Part shown: positions 8,304 to 16,551 of the stretch, one piece after another
Numbering within the stretch: the first letter of the stretch is position 1
How the letters are laid out: each line of letters starts with the position of its first letter
Assembly (NCBI RefSeq): GCF_900107135.1
Contig: NZ_FNOV01000001.1
Coordinates: 186,001 to 250,000 of the forward strand
Source of the DNA: Hymenobacter psychrophilus
GTDB lineage: Bacteria; Bacteroidota; Bacteroidia; Cytophagales; Hymenobacteraceae
Direction of reading: 5' to 3'
Length of the DNA: 64,000 bases
The notes under the pieces: generated by a model
The model's input: the letters and a program-made list of their open reading frames with translations, nothing else
What the model was told of the DNA's origin: nothing
Database searches by the model: none
Made by a program: the position numbers and the translations under genes

Positions 8304-8368
8304 ACCTCACCCCCCGGCCCCCTCTCCTCGGGGAAAGGGGGTCGGCCCCGGCGGGGTCCCGTGAGGTG
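8304..8368. repeat. C-run/G-run inverted repeat (partial copy)
   Basis: CCTCACCCCCCGGCCCCC near 8306 and a complementary GGGGTCCCGTGAGG end at 8366 bracket a G-rich middle. The left arm matches the start of the larger element at 19984-20096. It sits between T9SS paralog A and the methyltransferase remnant. Confidence 0.6.
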
Positions 8369-8370
8369 CT

Positions 8371-8600
8371 ACCCCGCGTACGACCCGTCGTCGGTTTCGC
8401 GCAGGAAGCTGAGGGTGACCAGGGTGGTGAGCAGGGGCTGCACCTTTTCCGGCTTGGTGCGACGGAAACGGGCAGATACTTGGGCAGCACTGACCGACTG
8501 GCCCGCCTGTTGTACGGCATCCCGTACTGCATGAATCTACTCGGCTAGTCCGGTGGGCCAAGTTTGGGGCCGGTGGCCGCCGTTGCTTCGGTTAACAGAG
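8371..8600 (-). pseudogene. Decayed 3' end of an MmeI-like restriction-modification gene
   Basis: Read on the minus strand, this stretch encodes a tail ending ...VQPLLTTLVTLSFLRETDD-GSYAG-stop, preceded by HAVRDAVQQAGQ and AAQVSARFRRTKPEKVQ. That is clearly the same as the C-terminus of the gene at 10456-13911 (VQPLLATLVTLSLLRETDD-GLYAG, preceded by MQALRDTVQQAGQ). An in-frame TAG lies just upstream of the HAVRD stretch, and nucleotide similarity continues to about 8600 before fading, so no functional gene remains. Its order (methyltransferase tail, then T9SS gene) repeats that of the intact pair next door, marking the junction of a tandem duplication. Confidence 0.85.
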
Positions 8601-8680
8601 TTAGCGCGGCTTGCTGCTAGCGGGCACGCTCCTGTTCGCCCTTGTCACGCCTGTGGCGCTATCGACTTTCTCGGTATTAG

Positions 8681-10342
8681 CTACTCCACGGCCACACGGC
8701 CTGTATACAGCTGGCCTTGCTGGTCTGTGGCACGCAGCGTGTAAAGGCCCGGCGCCAAGTCCAACACCGACACTTGCGCCGCAGTTGAAACTGTGGTTTC
8801 GCGCGCCACGCGGCCCACCGCGTCTAGCAATTGAATGCGAGTTCCCACTGGCAACCCAGGAAGGTGTACGAACGCAACTGCAGGGTTAGGATAGAGTGCC
8901 TGAAAAGGCAAGTAAGAAGTTTGGGTGGTTGAAACTGTACCGCCCAAACGGGCCAAATAGGACTCGCCATTAGCGGCATTAGTGCTAAGCGTGAAAGGCC
9001 CAAACACGCTGGCGTTGGCGAATAAGCCGCGCACCGAAATCCTGCTAGCATTGTCCAAGCCAAGGTAGTACGCGGCATCGGCGCCGGGGCCGCCCGCTTG
9101 CTTCACCCACCGCAGTTGGCCCTGTGCTGTGTAGGCTGCTACTACGGCGTCCGTAGCGCCGGTGCTGCTGAGGGTAGTAGTGCTCACCTGTGACGAAGTG
9201 CTGAAGCTGCCGGCCACGTAGGGGGCCCCGGTGGCATCGAGGCTCACACTATTCCAGGTGTCATCGGCAGTACCTCCTAAGGCCTCAGCCCATTGTGCAA
9301 TTCCTTGGGAAGAATACTTGGCCACGTAGCCATCGGCACCGCCTTGGTAGGGCAGGGTAATGGTGCCAACTACATTTGTGCCGCGTGCTGTGCCGCACAC
9401 ATACACATTGCCTGCCGCATCGACGGTGGCGTCGCTAATGGGGTCGTTACCGGTGCTGCCGATTTGCTGCGCCCATTGGAAGCTACCCAACGCAGTGTAT
9501 TTGGCTACTAGTGCGTCGGTACCACCGCGGCTAGTGAAGGTGAGTCCATTGGGGCATAGCGGTGCGGGCTGAGAAAAACTAATGGTAATGACAGTCTCAC
9601 CAGCGGGTCCCACAGCAAGGCGAGGCAAGCCGAAACTGCCCCCAAGTGCAGGATATGCAAAAGCCGTGACCAAGGATTGTACCGCTCCTGTGGCCCACGA
9701 CAGACGGGCCAAAAACACCGGGCGGTACTGGTTGTTGGGCATGCCAAGAGCAACACCACCCAATGTGAATGGTGCGTTGCAGGTGCCTGTTACATATAGG
9801 TTGCCTGCTAGGTCAGTGCCGATGCCAAAGCCAGTGCTGTTGCTCCCTGAAGTGCTTTGTTGAGCCCATTCTGGGGTGCCAAGCGGCGAATAGCGCACTA
9901 CGAACACTTCAGGGGAGGAGGAGGCGTTGCTGAGCGACAAGTTGTTGCCAAGAGCGACGGGACCGTTAAAACGGCCGGTTACGTAGCTGTTGCCAGCGGC
10001 ATCAAGCGCTACGTCAAAAATCAAGTCGGCGCCGGGCGAGCCTATTTGCCGCACCCATAGGACCGCACCGCCCGGAGAGTATTTCGCTAGGTAACTATCG
10101 ACATCGCCCACGCTGGTGAGGGTAGTGGTGCCGACGGTGAGGCTTCCGCGCATGGCGCCTATTACATAGTGGTTGCCGGCCCCATCAACGGCCCCAACTC
10201 CTGTGTCAAATGTCTCTTGCCCGATGTTGGTGGCATCTTGCCAAGCAGGTGGCGTATTTTGGGCGCGTGTCCCCATGCTGTGGGCAAACAACGCCAACCC
10301 AGTGATGACGCGACGAAAAAAGGCAGGTGTAAAAATGCCCAT
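8681..10342 (-). CDS. Secreted SBBP beta-propeller protein with T9SS C-terminal sorting domain (paralog B)
   Basis: 553-residue homolog of the protein at 6578-8251. A signal peptide (VITGLALFAHSMGTRAQ) precedes repeated blades such as VALDAAGNSYVTG and GTDLAGNLYVTG, each followed by a WAQQ/WVRQ.GS element. The C-terminal 70 residues are a type A sorting domain (YPNPAVAFVHLPGL, LAPGLYTLRATD, ending VAVE). The gene lies 113 bases behind the restriction-modification gene on the same strand and may be co-transcribed with it. Base composition is less GC-rich than paralog A, suggesting different histories after duplication. Ligand and role are unknown. Confidence 0.85.
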   Translation of the reverse strand: MGIFTPAFFRRVITGLALFAHSMGTRAQNTPPAWQDATNIGQETFDTGVGAVDGAGNHYVIGAMRGSLTVGTTTLTSVGDVDSYLAKYSPGGAVLWVRQIGSPGADLIFDVALDAAGNSYVTGRFNGPVALGNNLSLSNASSSPEVFVVRYSPLGTPEWAQQSTSGSNSTGFGIGTDLAGNLYVTGTCNAPFTLGGVALGMPNNQYRPVFLARLSWATGAVQSLVTAFAYPALGGSFGLPRLAVGPAGETVITISFSQPAPLCPNGLTFTSRGGTDALVAKYTALGSFQWAQQIGSTGNDPISDATVDAAGNVYVCGTARGTNVVGTITLPYQGGADGYVAKYSSQGIAQWAEALGGTADDTWNSVSLDATGAPYVAGSFSTSSQVSTTTLSSTGATDAVVAAYTAQGQLRWVKQAGGPGADAAYYLGLDNASRISVRGLFANASVFGPFTLSTNAANGESYLARLGGTVSTTQTSYLPFQALYPNPAVAFVHLPGLPVGTRIQLLDAVGRVARETTVSTAAQVSVLDLAPGLYTLRATDQQGQLYTGRVAVE

Positions 10343-10455
10343 AAGCCAATGATTATGAAGGTTGATTAGGGTTCAGCAAGTTTCTTGCAAGGTAAAGGAG
10401 GCTACCCGTACGGTTGTGTTTCGACTACGCTCAGCCGACCATCCAGTTCCCACCG

Positions 10456-13400
10456 CTACCCCGCATACAGCCCGTCGTCGGTTTCGCGCAGCAGGCTGAG
10501 CGTGACCAGCGTGGCGAGCAGGGGCTGCACTTTGGCGGCGGGCGTGCGGCGGAAGCGGGCCGCGACCTGGGCGGCGCTCAGGGGCTGGCCGGCCTGCTGC
10601 ACCGTGTCGCGCAGGGCCTGCATCTGCTGGGCCAGCTCGGCGGGCCAGGGCTGGGGGCCGGTGGCGGCGGTGGCGGCCGTGGCGCGGGCGGCGGCAGCGG
10701 GCAGTGCCAGGGCCGACTGTTGCAGCTCGGGGGCCTGGTAGGCGGGGCGCAGGTACTGCACGTGGCCGAGGCTTTCCTGTTGGGCGCGGGCGTGGTTGAG
10801 GGCCACGAGGCGGGCCAGCAGCTCGGGCTCGGGCAGGGCGGCGGGCCAGCCGTAGGCGGCGGCTACGGCCACGTCGAGCTGCTGGTGCAGGCTGAGCACC
10901 ACCGAGGCCAGGCCCTGCTGGTTGATGAGCTGCTCTTTGGGCGTGGCCAGGGGCTGGCCGGCGCGCAGCTTCTCCACCACGTTGTAGAGGTCGGTGAGGG
11001 TGAGGGTGGGGTGCAGGGCCTGCTGGCGCTTGCGGTGGGCGTCGAGCTGTTCGGCCAGCTCCCGGATGCGCGCCTGCTGCTCCGCCGTGGCCTCGGGGAA
11101 GGGGAACGGGTCGAAACAACGGGATTTGTTGTAACGGGGCCGGTCCTCTAAAGTACCGCCTGCTGTCAAAGCCCAAACCCTGTGAATTCTGCTAGATAAT
11201 ACGCCAAGATGAAAAGCATCATCAAGCGCAATAGCTACAACCATATTATCTGGTAGAACAGACGCATCCAAGAATTGAAAAAGGCGATGTTTGGCAGTTT
11301 CAACTGTGGCAATATATCTAGGTAAGCCTTTTAATGCAGACCTCATACCGGACCTTGCTTCGCCAAAAATCCACCATCTGTCTCGATAACTCGCCCTATT
11401 ATTCTGGTCTCTTTCTGGCTTTACTGTTTCAGCAACGTGCTGGTAAATAGCTGGAAATTGTTCAAGTACCTCACTTGATGTCAAGCCAAACAGGTCAATT
11501 ACCATAACGCCACGTGGCCTGTCTGTTAAGTCACGGCCATTTGAATAAGTGCGGATATAAGCTTTAGAAGCTGGGTTGCTTTCCAATCCTAATTCCAAAG
11601 CCCGCTCATGAGAAACAATAAAGCCCGCTCCCATAAGTTGAACACCACGACTTGAGAGCCCATCATTCGATTTTAATCCTCCAGCACTATCCATTGCAGC
11701 CCCAATCGACAAATCCGGCAGAATACGGCCTTCCTGAGTGTCAAATGTTACATCAGCCGCTTCGTCACCTTCCGCGGCATCTTCGGTTTTGAGCATCCAT
11801 AATTGACCGGGCAAAGGCGTGGCCGGGGTGCGTTCGGCGACGGTCATGGCAATGCGCACGGCGGCTCCTTCGGCGGCATCCACCCAGGGGTGGTCGGGCA
11901 CGGCGAAGGTGAGGGTGAGCGGGGCCGGGTCGCCTTCGAGGAAGGGCTGCATGACCCGGCGGTTGAAGGTTTGTTTGAGGCTGTTGGTGGTGATGAAGCC
12001 GAAGCGCTCCGCAGCCCCGCGCTGCACGGTGGCGGCGGCGTTGTACCACCAGTACATCACGAGGTCGGCCGAGTCGGGCACCTTGCCTTTGTAGGCTTTG
12101 CGCAGGGCTTCGGTGTAGCCGTCGCCGAGGGCGTCGCGCATGCGGGCCGGCCCCACAAACGGCGGGTTGCCCACGATGAAATCGGCCTGGGGCCACTCGG
12201 CGGGGCGGGGGTTGGGGTAATCGAGGACGGGGGTGCGGGCGGTTTCGTCGGGCACGGGCTGGCCGGTGGCGGGGTGCGGGCGGGTGGTGCCGTCCCAGCG
12301 CGTTACGGGCTGGCCCTGGGCATCGAGGCGGGGCACGGGCGGGTCGTGCTGGAGGGCGGCATCCTGCTGGCGGATGTTCTGGTACTCATCGAGCAGGGGC
12401 TCGCGTAGCTCGGAGGGGCCGTAGGTGCGCAGGTGCCATTGCAGGTATCCTATTCGCAGCACCACGTCGGCAATGGCGGCGGCGCGCGGGTTGAGCTCCA
12501 GGCCCAGCAGCTGGTGGGGGCTCACGGTGGTACCGCCGCCCAGCTCCAGCAAACCCGTCTGGCCGTAGCTGTTGATGGCGGCCAGCACCTCGCCCTCCAG
12601 GCGCTTGAGATGTTCGAGCGTGACGTACAGAAAATTGCCCGAGCCGCAGGCCGGGTCCAATATGCGCAAACTGGTGAGGCGTTGCAGGAAGCGCACCAGC
12701 TCGGCGCGGGCGTCCTTGTCCTGGCCTTCGGCGAGGCGGCGGGCGGCGGCGGCCTGGGCGGCGCTCCACTCGCGGCGCAGCGGCTCGAGCACCGTGGGCA
12801 GCACCAGCCGCTCCACGTAGCGGCGGGGCGTGTAGTGGGCGCCCAGGCTGTGCCGCTCCCGGGGGTCGAGGGCGCGTTCAAGCAGCGTGCCGAAAATGGC
12901 GGGCTCCACCTCCGTCCAGTCGGCCCGGGCCGATTGCAGCAGCAGCTCGGCCTGGGCCGCGCTCAGCGGCAGCGCGTCGGCCGCATGAAACAGCCGGCCG
13001 TTGAAGCGGCGCAACCGGGCCTGCAGGTCGGGCGAGAAGCCGCCGGTGTCCATCGTGCGCCAGAGCGTCTGGAGGGCGTCGGGCAGAAACTCCAGCAGCT
13101 CGGGGCGGCCGTAGCGGGTAAGCATGCCGGTAAACGACGTTTTGGGAATCAGGCCGGTATCCTCCGAGAACATGGTAAACAGGCAGCGCATCAGGAACTG
13201 GGCCACTACCTCGGGCGCGTGCCCGGCCTGCTCCAGCTGCTCGGAAAGCTTGGCCAGCCGCCCGGCCAGCTCGCGCGTTACGCGGGCGGCGCGGCGGCTG
13301 GCGTCCAGCTCGCGGGGGGCCAGCCAGATCTGGCGCAGCATGGCCCGGGTGCTGTCGTCGGCCAGGGCCGTCAGCTTGATGCGGAACTTCGTCTGGTCGG

Positions 13401-13911
13401 GGAAGGGCACAAACGAGTCGCCGACGCCAGCGAAGTTGCTGTACACATCGAGGCAGTAGCCCACGTCGGCCACCAGCACAAACAGGGGCCGGGGCTCGCT
13501 CGGGGGCAAAGCACGCACGTAGCCGAGGGCCTGCTGGCGGGCGGCCTGCATCATTTCGGCCCACTTAGGCGAGTTGCGCACGGCGTGACCCTTGCGGCGC
13601 TTACTGGGTTCGAGGCCCAGCTCGGCGCGTTCCTGGCGCTGCTGCTGGTTGGGGGTATCGGTACCCTGCTTGGTTTCGAGCACGAAGCAGCCGCGCTTAT
13701 ACAGGTCGATGCGGCCGGTGCTTTTGCGGGGGCCGTCGGCGAAGGTCACGGCCCGTTCGAGCACGTAGTGGTCGTGGGCGGGGTCGTCGGTGGTGGGGTC
13801 GGGGCGGGGCACGCCCAGCAGGTCGCAGAGGTCTTGCAGGAACAGGCCGTAGTTGGCCCGTTCGGCGCCGCCGGAGTGCTGCCAGCGGGCTTCAAATTCG
13901 GGGTAGGTCAC
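10456..13911 (-). CDS. Single-chain type II (MmeI-like, type IIL) restriction-modification enzyme
   Basis: About 1151 residues combining nuclease, methyltransferase and target recognition. The N-terminal nuclease shows D69-x9-E79-x-K81 (in GRIDLYKRGCFVLETKQ), the same spacing as I recall for the MmeI D-x9-ExK site. The SAM-binding motif LDPACGSGNF is near residue 420 and the adenine-methylation motif GNPPFVGP near residue 584. The region from about residue 707 to 920 (11150-11790) should be the target-recognition domain and is visibly AT-richer than the rest. The C-terminus is helical with a winged-helix-like tail. GTG 13911 is preferred: the longer frame to 14019 translates a repeat, and VTYPEFEARWQHSGG is a proper family start. 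Such enzymes protect by hemimethylation; the recognised sequence is not readable. Confidence 0.88.
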   Translation of the reverse strand: MTYPEFEARWQHSGGAERANYGLFLQDLCDLLGVPRPDPTTDDPAHDHYVLERAVTFADGPRKSTGRIDLYKRGCFVLETKQGTDTPNQQQRQERAELGLEPSKRRKGHAVRNSPKWAEMMQAARQQALGYVRALPPSEPRPLFVLVADVGYCLDVYSNFAGVGDSFVPFPDQTKFRIKLTALADDSTRAMLRQIWLAPRELDASRRAARVTRELAGRLAKLSEQLEQAGHAPEVVAQFLMRCLFTMFSEDTGLIPKTSFTGMLTRYGRPELLEFLPDALQTLWRTMDTGGFSPDLQARLRRFNGRLFHAADALPLSAAQAELLLQSARADWTEVEPAIFGTLLERALDPRERHSLGAHYTPRRYVERLVLPTVLEPLRREWSAAQAAAARRLAEGQDKDARAELVRFLQRLTSLRILDPACGSGNFLYVTLEHLKRLEGEVLAAINSYGQTGLLELGGGTTVSPHQLLGLELNPRAAAIADVVLRIGYLQWHLRTYGPSELREPLLDEYQNIRQQDAALQHDPPVPRLDAQGQPVTRWDGTTRPHPATGQPVPDETARTPVLDYPNPRPAEWPQADFIVGNPPFVGPARMRDALGDGYTEALRKAYKGKVPDSADLVMYWWYNAAATVQRGAAERFGFITTNSLKQTFNRRVMQPFLEGDPAPLTLTFAVPDHPWVDAAEGAAVRIAMTVAERTPATPLPGQLWMLKTEDAAEGDEAADVTFDTQEGRILPDLSIGAAMDSAGGLKSNDGLSSRGVQLMGAGFIVSHERALELGLESNPASKAYIRTYSNGRDLTDRPRGVMVIDLFGLTSSEVLEQFPAIYQHVAETVKPERDQNNRASYRDRWWIFGEARSGMRSALKGLPRYIATVETAKHRLFQFLDASVLPDNMVVAIALDDAFHLGVLSSRIHRVWALTAGGTLEDRPRYNKSRCFDPFPFPEATAEQQARIRELAEQLDAHRKRQQALHPTLTLTDLYNVVEKLRAGQPLATPKEQLINQQGLASVVLSLHQQLDVAVAAAYGWPAALPEPELLARLVALNHARAQQESLGHVQYLRPAYQAPELQQSALALPAAAARATAATAATGPQPWPAELAQQMQALRDTVQQAGQPLSAAQVAARFRRTPAAKVQPLLATLVTLSLLRETDDGLYAG

Positions 13912-13965
13912 GAGGGCGGTAGGATAACAGGATAATGGGGCGGGGAAGATAGGGCGCCATGCGTT

Positions 13966-14084
13966 AACCCTACCCCCTAGCCCTCTCTCCCCAAGGAGAG
14001 GGGGAGCCAGACGGCACACCTTGCGGGCAACGGGGCGGCCCGTCGGCCCGGGAGAGGGGGAAGGACGGGGGTGGGGTGGACGTT
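13966..14084. repeat. C-run/G-run inverted repeat upstream of the restriction-modification gene
   Basis: The left arm CCCTACCCCCTAGCCCTCTC, followed by CCCAAGGAGAGGGGGAGCC, is bracketed on the right by GGGAGAGGGGGAAGGACGGG and GGTGGGGT. Same family as 19984-20096 but with more mismatches. It lies just before the GTG start of the gene on the minus strand. Confidence 0.7.
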
Positions 14085-14089
14085 AGCCC

Positions 14090-14134
14090 AAAAAAAGCCC
14101 CCGCCCGGCTCCTTGCAGAACCAGGCGGGGGCTT
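14090..14134 (-). terminator. Rho-independent terminator of the fasciclin gene
   Basis: On the minus strand the stem GCCCCCGCC/GGCGGGGGC (14124-14132 with 14097-14105) is followed by a run of seven T. It starts 23 bases after the stop of the fasciclin-domain gene. Confidence 0.85.
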
Positions 14135-14154
14135 CCGGAATGGGCGGGTGCGGC

Positions 14155-14706
14155 TTACTTCTTCGCGCCCGTCAGGCTGGTGGGCATCAGCACGGCATCA
14201 ACCGACTGCACAATGCCGTTTTCGGCCACGATGTCGGTGTTGACGACAGTGGCCATGTTGCCCTTGGCGTCCTTGATCAGGATAGAATCGCCCTGGCGCA
14301 TTACGGTGAGGGTTTCGCCCTGCACGGTGGTCAGCGTCTGGCCGTTTTTGAGGTTGGCCGCCAGGTAGGAGCCGGGCACTACGTGGTAGGAAATGAGCAG
14401 GGCCAGCTGGCTTTTGCTGGCGGGCAGCAGCAGGTTGTCGAGCGTGCCGGCGGGCAGCTTGTCGAAGGCGGCGTTGGTGGGGGCGAATACGGTGTACTTG
14501 GTGGCGCCGCGGGCCTGCTCATCGAGCCCGGCCGCCGACACGGCTTTCATCAGGGTAGTATGGCTGTTGGAGAGCTTCGACATCTGGAGCAGGTTGCCGT
14601 TGGCTTTCTGCGTGAGCGGTGCGCCGGTTTGGGCCGAGGCGGCGGTGCTCAAACCAAACGTGAGCAGACCGGCGAGCATAATAGAAAAGAGTGATTTGCT
14701 GCGCAT
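14155..14706 (-). CDS. Secreted fasciclin (FAS1) domain protein
   Basis: 183 residues: a Sec signal peptide (SIMLAGLLTFGLSTAASAQ) followed by one FAS1 domain. Conserved FAS1 boxes are visible: TVFAPTNAAFDKLPAGTL (H1) around residue 90, and the H2 region ending NGIVQSVDAVLMP around 165, with YHVVPG between. FAS1 domains mediate cell adhesion or protein binding at the surface or in the periplasm. No lipobox or sorting domain is seen, so it is probably periplasmic or released. It is a single gene with its own terminator. Confidence 0.9.
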   Translation of the reverse strand: MRSKSLFSIMLAGLLTFGLSTAASAQTGAPLTQKANGNLLQMSKLSNSHTTLMKAVSAAGLDEQARGATKYTVFAPTNAAFDKLPAGTLDNLLLPASKSQLALLISYHVVPGSYLAANLKNGQTLTTVQGETLTVMRQGDSILIKDAKGNMATVVNTDIVAENGIVQSVDAVLMPTSLTGAKK

Positions 14707-14958
14707 AGTTGAGGGTGTTAGATTAAAGTGTTGTTTGGTAATAAGTTACGCGTTTAAGGTAAATGGGGTTGTACGAAATTGGGGCCAGCTGAGGCGCTGG
14801 AAGTGGCAGCGCCCGGGCGGTGCAGCGCCTCAGGTACGCGGCTGATTGCTCGCGCCGTTCGGGCAGCTCGATCCAGCTACAGGGCACAAATAGGCGTCTC
14901 TGAGTTGCGTAAGAGGCGTTTGGTAAGCGGCCGCCGCTACGCGTTGCTTCACGCTGGC
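14707..14958. other. Intergenic region with a GC-rich hairpin
   Basis: No gene seen. CTGAGGCGCTG (14789-14799) pairs with CAGCGCCTCAG (14823-14833). It lies behind the minus-strand gene ending at 14959 and could slow transcription toward the fasciclin gene, but no T-run follows. Confidence 0.5.
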
Positions 14959-15417
14959 TCAGGGCTTCGGCGGGGCTGGCCGGTTGGTCCATTCGGCCAG
15001 CAGCGCGGGCACCTGGGGGCCGTCATCGGTCAGCCAGTACAGGGCCGTTTCGGGGTCGTCGAAGTACTGCGCGTCGAAGCGGATGGCGGGCTTTATCAGG
15101 TCGTGCAGCGCATCGATGGCCAGCTGGTGGTAGGTTTGGTGGCTGCCCACAATGAGTACCAGCCGCTCCAGGGGCAGGGCCACGAGGGCCGGCATAAAGT
15201 GGGTGCCCAGCCACAACTCATCGTACACCGACAGCAGCGGCACCGTGCGCATATCAATAAGCAGGCGGCGCACGGCGTATCCGCCGGCCAGCCTGAGCAG
15301 AGCCGTCACCTCCTGGCGGCGCAGCACCGATTCGGCTCCCATCTGGTACTGCACCCGCAACAGGCCCGAGCCGGGGTCGGTTTGCAGGCAGAAAGAAGGG
15401 ATATGCTGGTGGAGCAT
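14959..15417 (-). CDS. STAS/SEC14-like small protein (family copy 1 of 3 in this window)
   Basis: 152 residues, no signal peptide, alternating beta/alpha character. The pattern LLIDMRTVP...LWLGTHFMP...IVGSHQTYHQLAIDALH...IRFDAQYFDDPETALYWL matches the proteins at 52960-53454 and, more distantly, 45169-45585. This layout (short strand, helix, strand with D, helix, strand, terminal WL helix) resembles the STAS or SpoIIAA-like fold. ATG 15417 gives an N-terminus comparable with the other two; an upstream in-frame start at 15513 would add a proline-rich stretch that looks non-coding. Function unknown. Confidence 0.7.
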   Translation of the reverse strand: MLHQHIPSFCLQTDPGSGLLRVQYQMGAESVLRRQEVTALLRLAGGYAVRRLLIDMRTVPLLSVYDELWLGTHFMPALVALPLERLVLIVGSHQTYHQLAIDALHDLIKPAIRFDAQYFDDPETALYWLTDDGPQVPALLAEWTNRPAPPKP

Positions 15418-15694
15418 GCGGCGGGAGGGGGCTTGCGGGCAGCCGGCGGGTGGCGTACAAGGCCGCCAGGACAGGGTGCCTGCCCGTAAAGCTGCATTCG
15501 GTTCCGGTGGCAAGCTAACTGCCGGGCCTTATTCTGGGCCGACGAACGCAACATAACGGCCAAAGGCAGGTTTTACCGACTGAACCGTTGGTAGCCGCCG
15601 CCATTGGGAACACACATCCGGTGGGTTGCGTATGCCAGTACTACCTGCCCGCCCGGCCCGGTGGCGGGCCATTCTTCTACTCCGTTCCTGCTTT

Positions 15695-16312
15695 ATGTCT
15701 GCCCCTACTACCCCCGCCCCGCTTAACCCCGACGGCTCGCGCCGCACCTTCATGAAACAGGCCGGCGGCTTTCTGGGGCTGGCCCTGGCTCCGCCCTTTA
15801 TCAGCCAGGCCGAGCGCCTGACGGCCCTCTCGAAGAAAGTGGAAGGCGTGTCCACCATCAGCCTGAAAGTAAACGGCGCCGTGCGCGCCATCCGGGCCGA
15901 ACCCCGCGTAACCCTGCTCGACGCGTTGCGCGAGTACCTCGACCTGACGGGCTCGAAGAAGGGCTGCGACCATGGCCAGTGCGGGGCCTGCACCGTACTC
16001 GTGGACGGCAAGCGCGTGAACAGCTGCCTCACGCTGGCTGTGATGACCCAGGGCAAGGAAATTACCACCATCGAGGGCCTGGCCAAAGGGGAGGAGCTGC
16101 ACCCCATGCAGGCCGCCTTCCTCAAGCACGACGGTTTCCAGTGCGGCTACTGCACCCCCGGCCAGATTATGTCGGCCGTGGCCTGCGTGCAGGAGGGCCA
16201 CGCGGGCTCGGCCGACGAAGTGCGCGAGTGGATGAGCGGCAACCTGTGCCGGTGCAGCGCCTACCCTAACATCACGGCCGCCATTCTGGAAGCGAAAACG
16301 CAGATGGGGTAG
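15695..16312 (+). CDS. paoA: Aldehyde oxidoreductase, [2Fe-2S] subunit with Tat signal (PaoA-like)
   Basis: Small iron-sulfur subunit of a xanthine-oxidase-family molybdenum enzyme. The N-terminus holds a twin-arginine signal (SRRTFMKQAGGFLGLALAPP), so the assembled complex is exported to the periplasm. A plant-type ferredoxin domain has GCDHGQCGACTVLVDGK with three cysteines plus NSCL. The helical second cluster domain has CGYCTPGQ and NLCRCSAYP. Length is 205 residues. ATG 15695 is chosen because it begins just before the Tat motif. It is the first gene of the set that continues with PaoB- and PaoC-like subunits. The aldehyde substrate is not determined. Confidence 0.9.
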   Translation: MSAPTTPAPLNPDGSRRTFMKQAGGFLGLALAPPFISQAERLTALSKKVEGVSTISLKVNGAVRAIRAEPRVTLLDALREYLDLTGSKKGCDHGQCGACTVLVDGKRVNSCLTLAVMTQGKEITTIEGLAKGEELHPMQAAFLKHDGFQCGYCTPGQIMSAVACVQEGHAGSADEVREWMSGNLCRCSAYPNITAAILEAKTQMG

Positions 16313-16336
16313 GGGGCGTTTGGTTTTAGCAGGCAG

Positions 16337-16483
16337 AGGAACGTCATGCTGAGCGCAGCCGAAGCAGCTCTACCGCTTCGTTGTGCTGCTACTCATTATA
16401 CAGGATTACTACTGCGGTAGAGATGCTTCGACTGCGCCTCCGGACACTGGCTTGATGCGCCACACGCTCAGCATGACGTTCTC
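16337..16483. repeat. Inverted repeat AACGTCATGCTGAGCG between paoA and paoB
   Basis: The ends AGGAACGTCATGCTGAGCG and CGCTCAGCATGACGTTCT pair. An inner segment GAAGCAGCTCTACCGC pairs with GCGGTAGAGATGCTTC, with an unpaired insertion (CTCCGGACACTGGCTTGATG) in the right half. It fills most of the 239-base gap to the FAD subunit. Confidence 0.75.
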
Positions 16484-16551
16484 TTTTCCCCTGCTACCCC
16501 TGCCAAACTGCCCTCCCTTCATCTAAGCCTCCTCCTAGCCCCAACTCAACC

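Noticed and set aside
12433-13935. A 500-residue open frame on the plus strand opposite the restriction-modification gene
   Set aside because: Composition is that of a shadow frame, whereas the minus frame contains nuclease and methyltransferase motifs in the right order.
8304-14084. The T9SS/restriction segment as an integrated mobile island
   Set aside because: It is near a tRNA-Ser, but no integrase, no direct repeat of the tRNA 3' end and no transposase were found. A tandem duplication explains what is seen.
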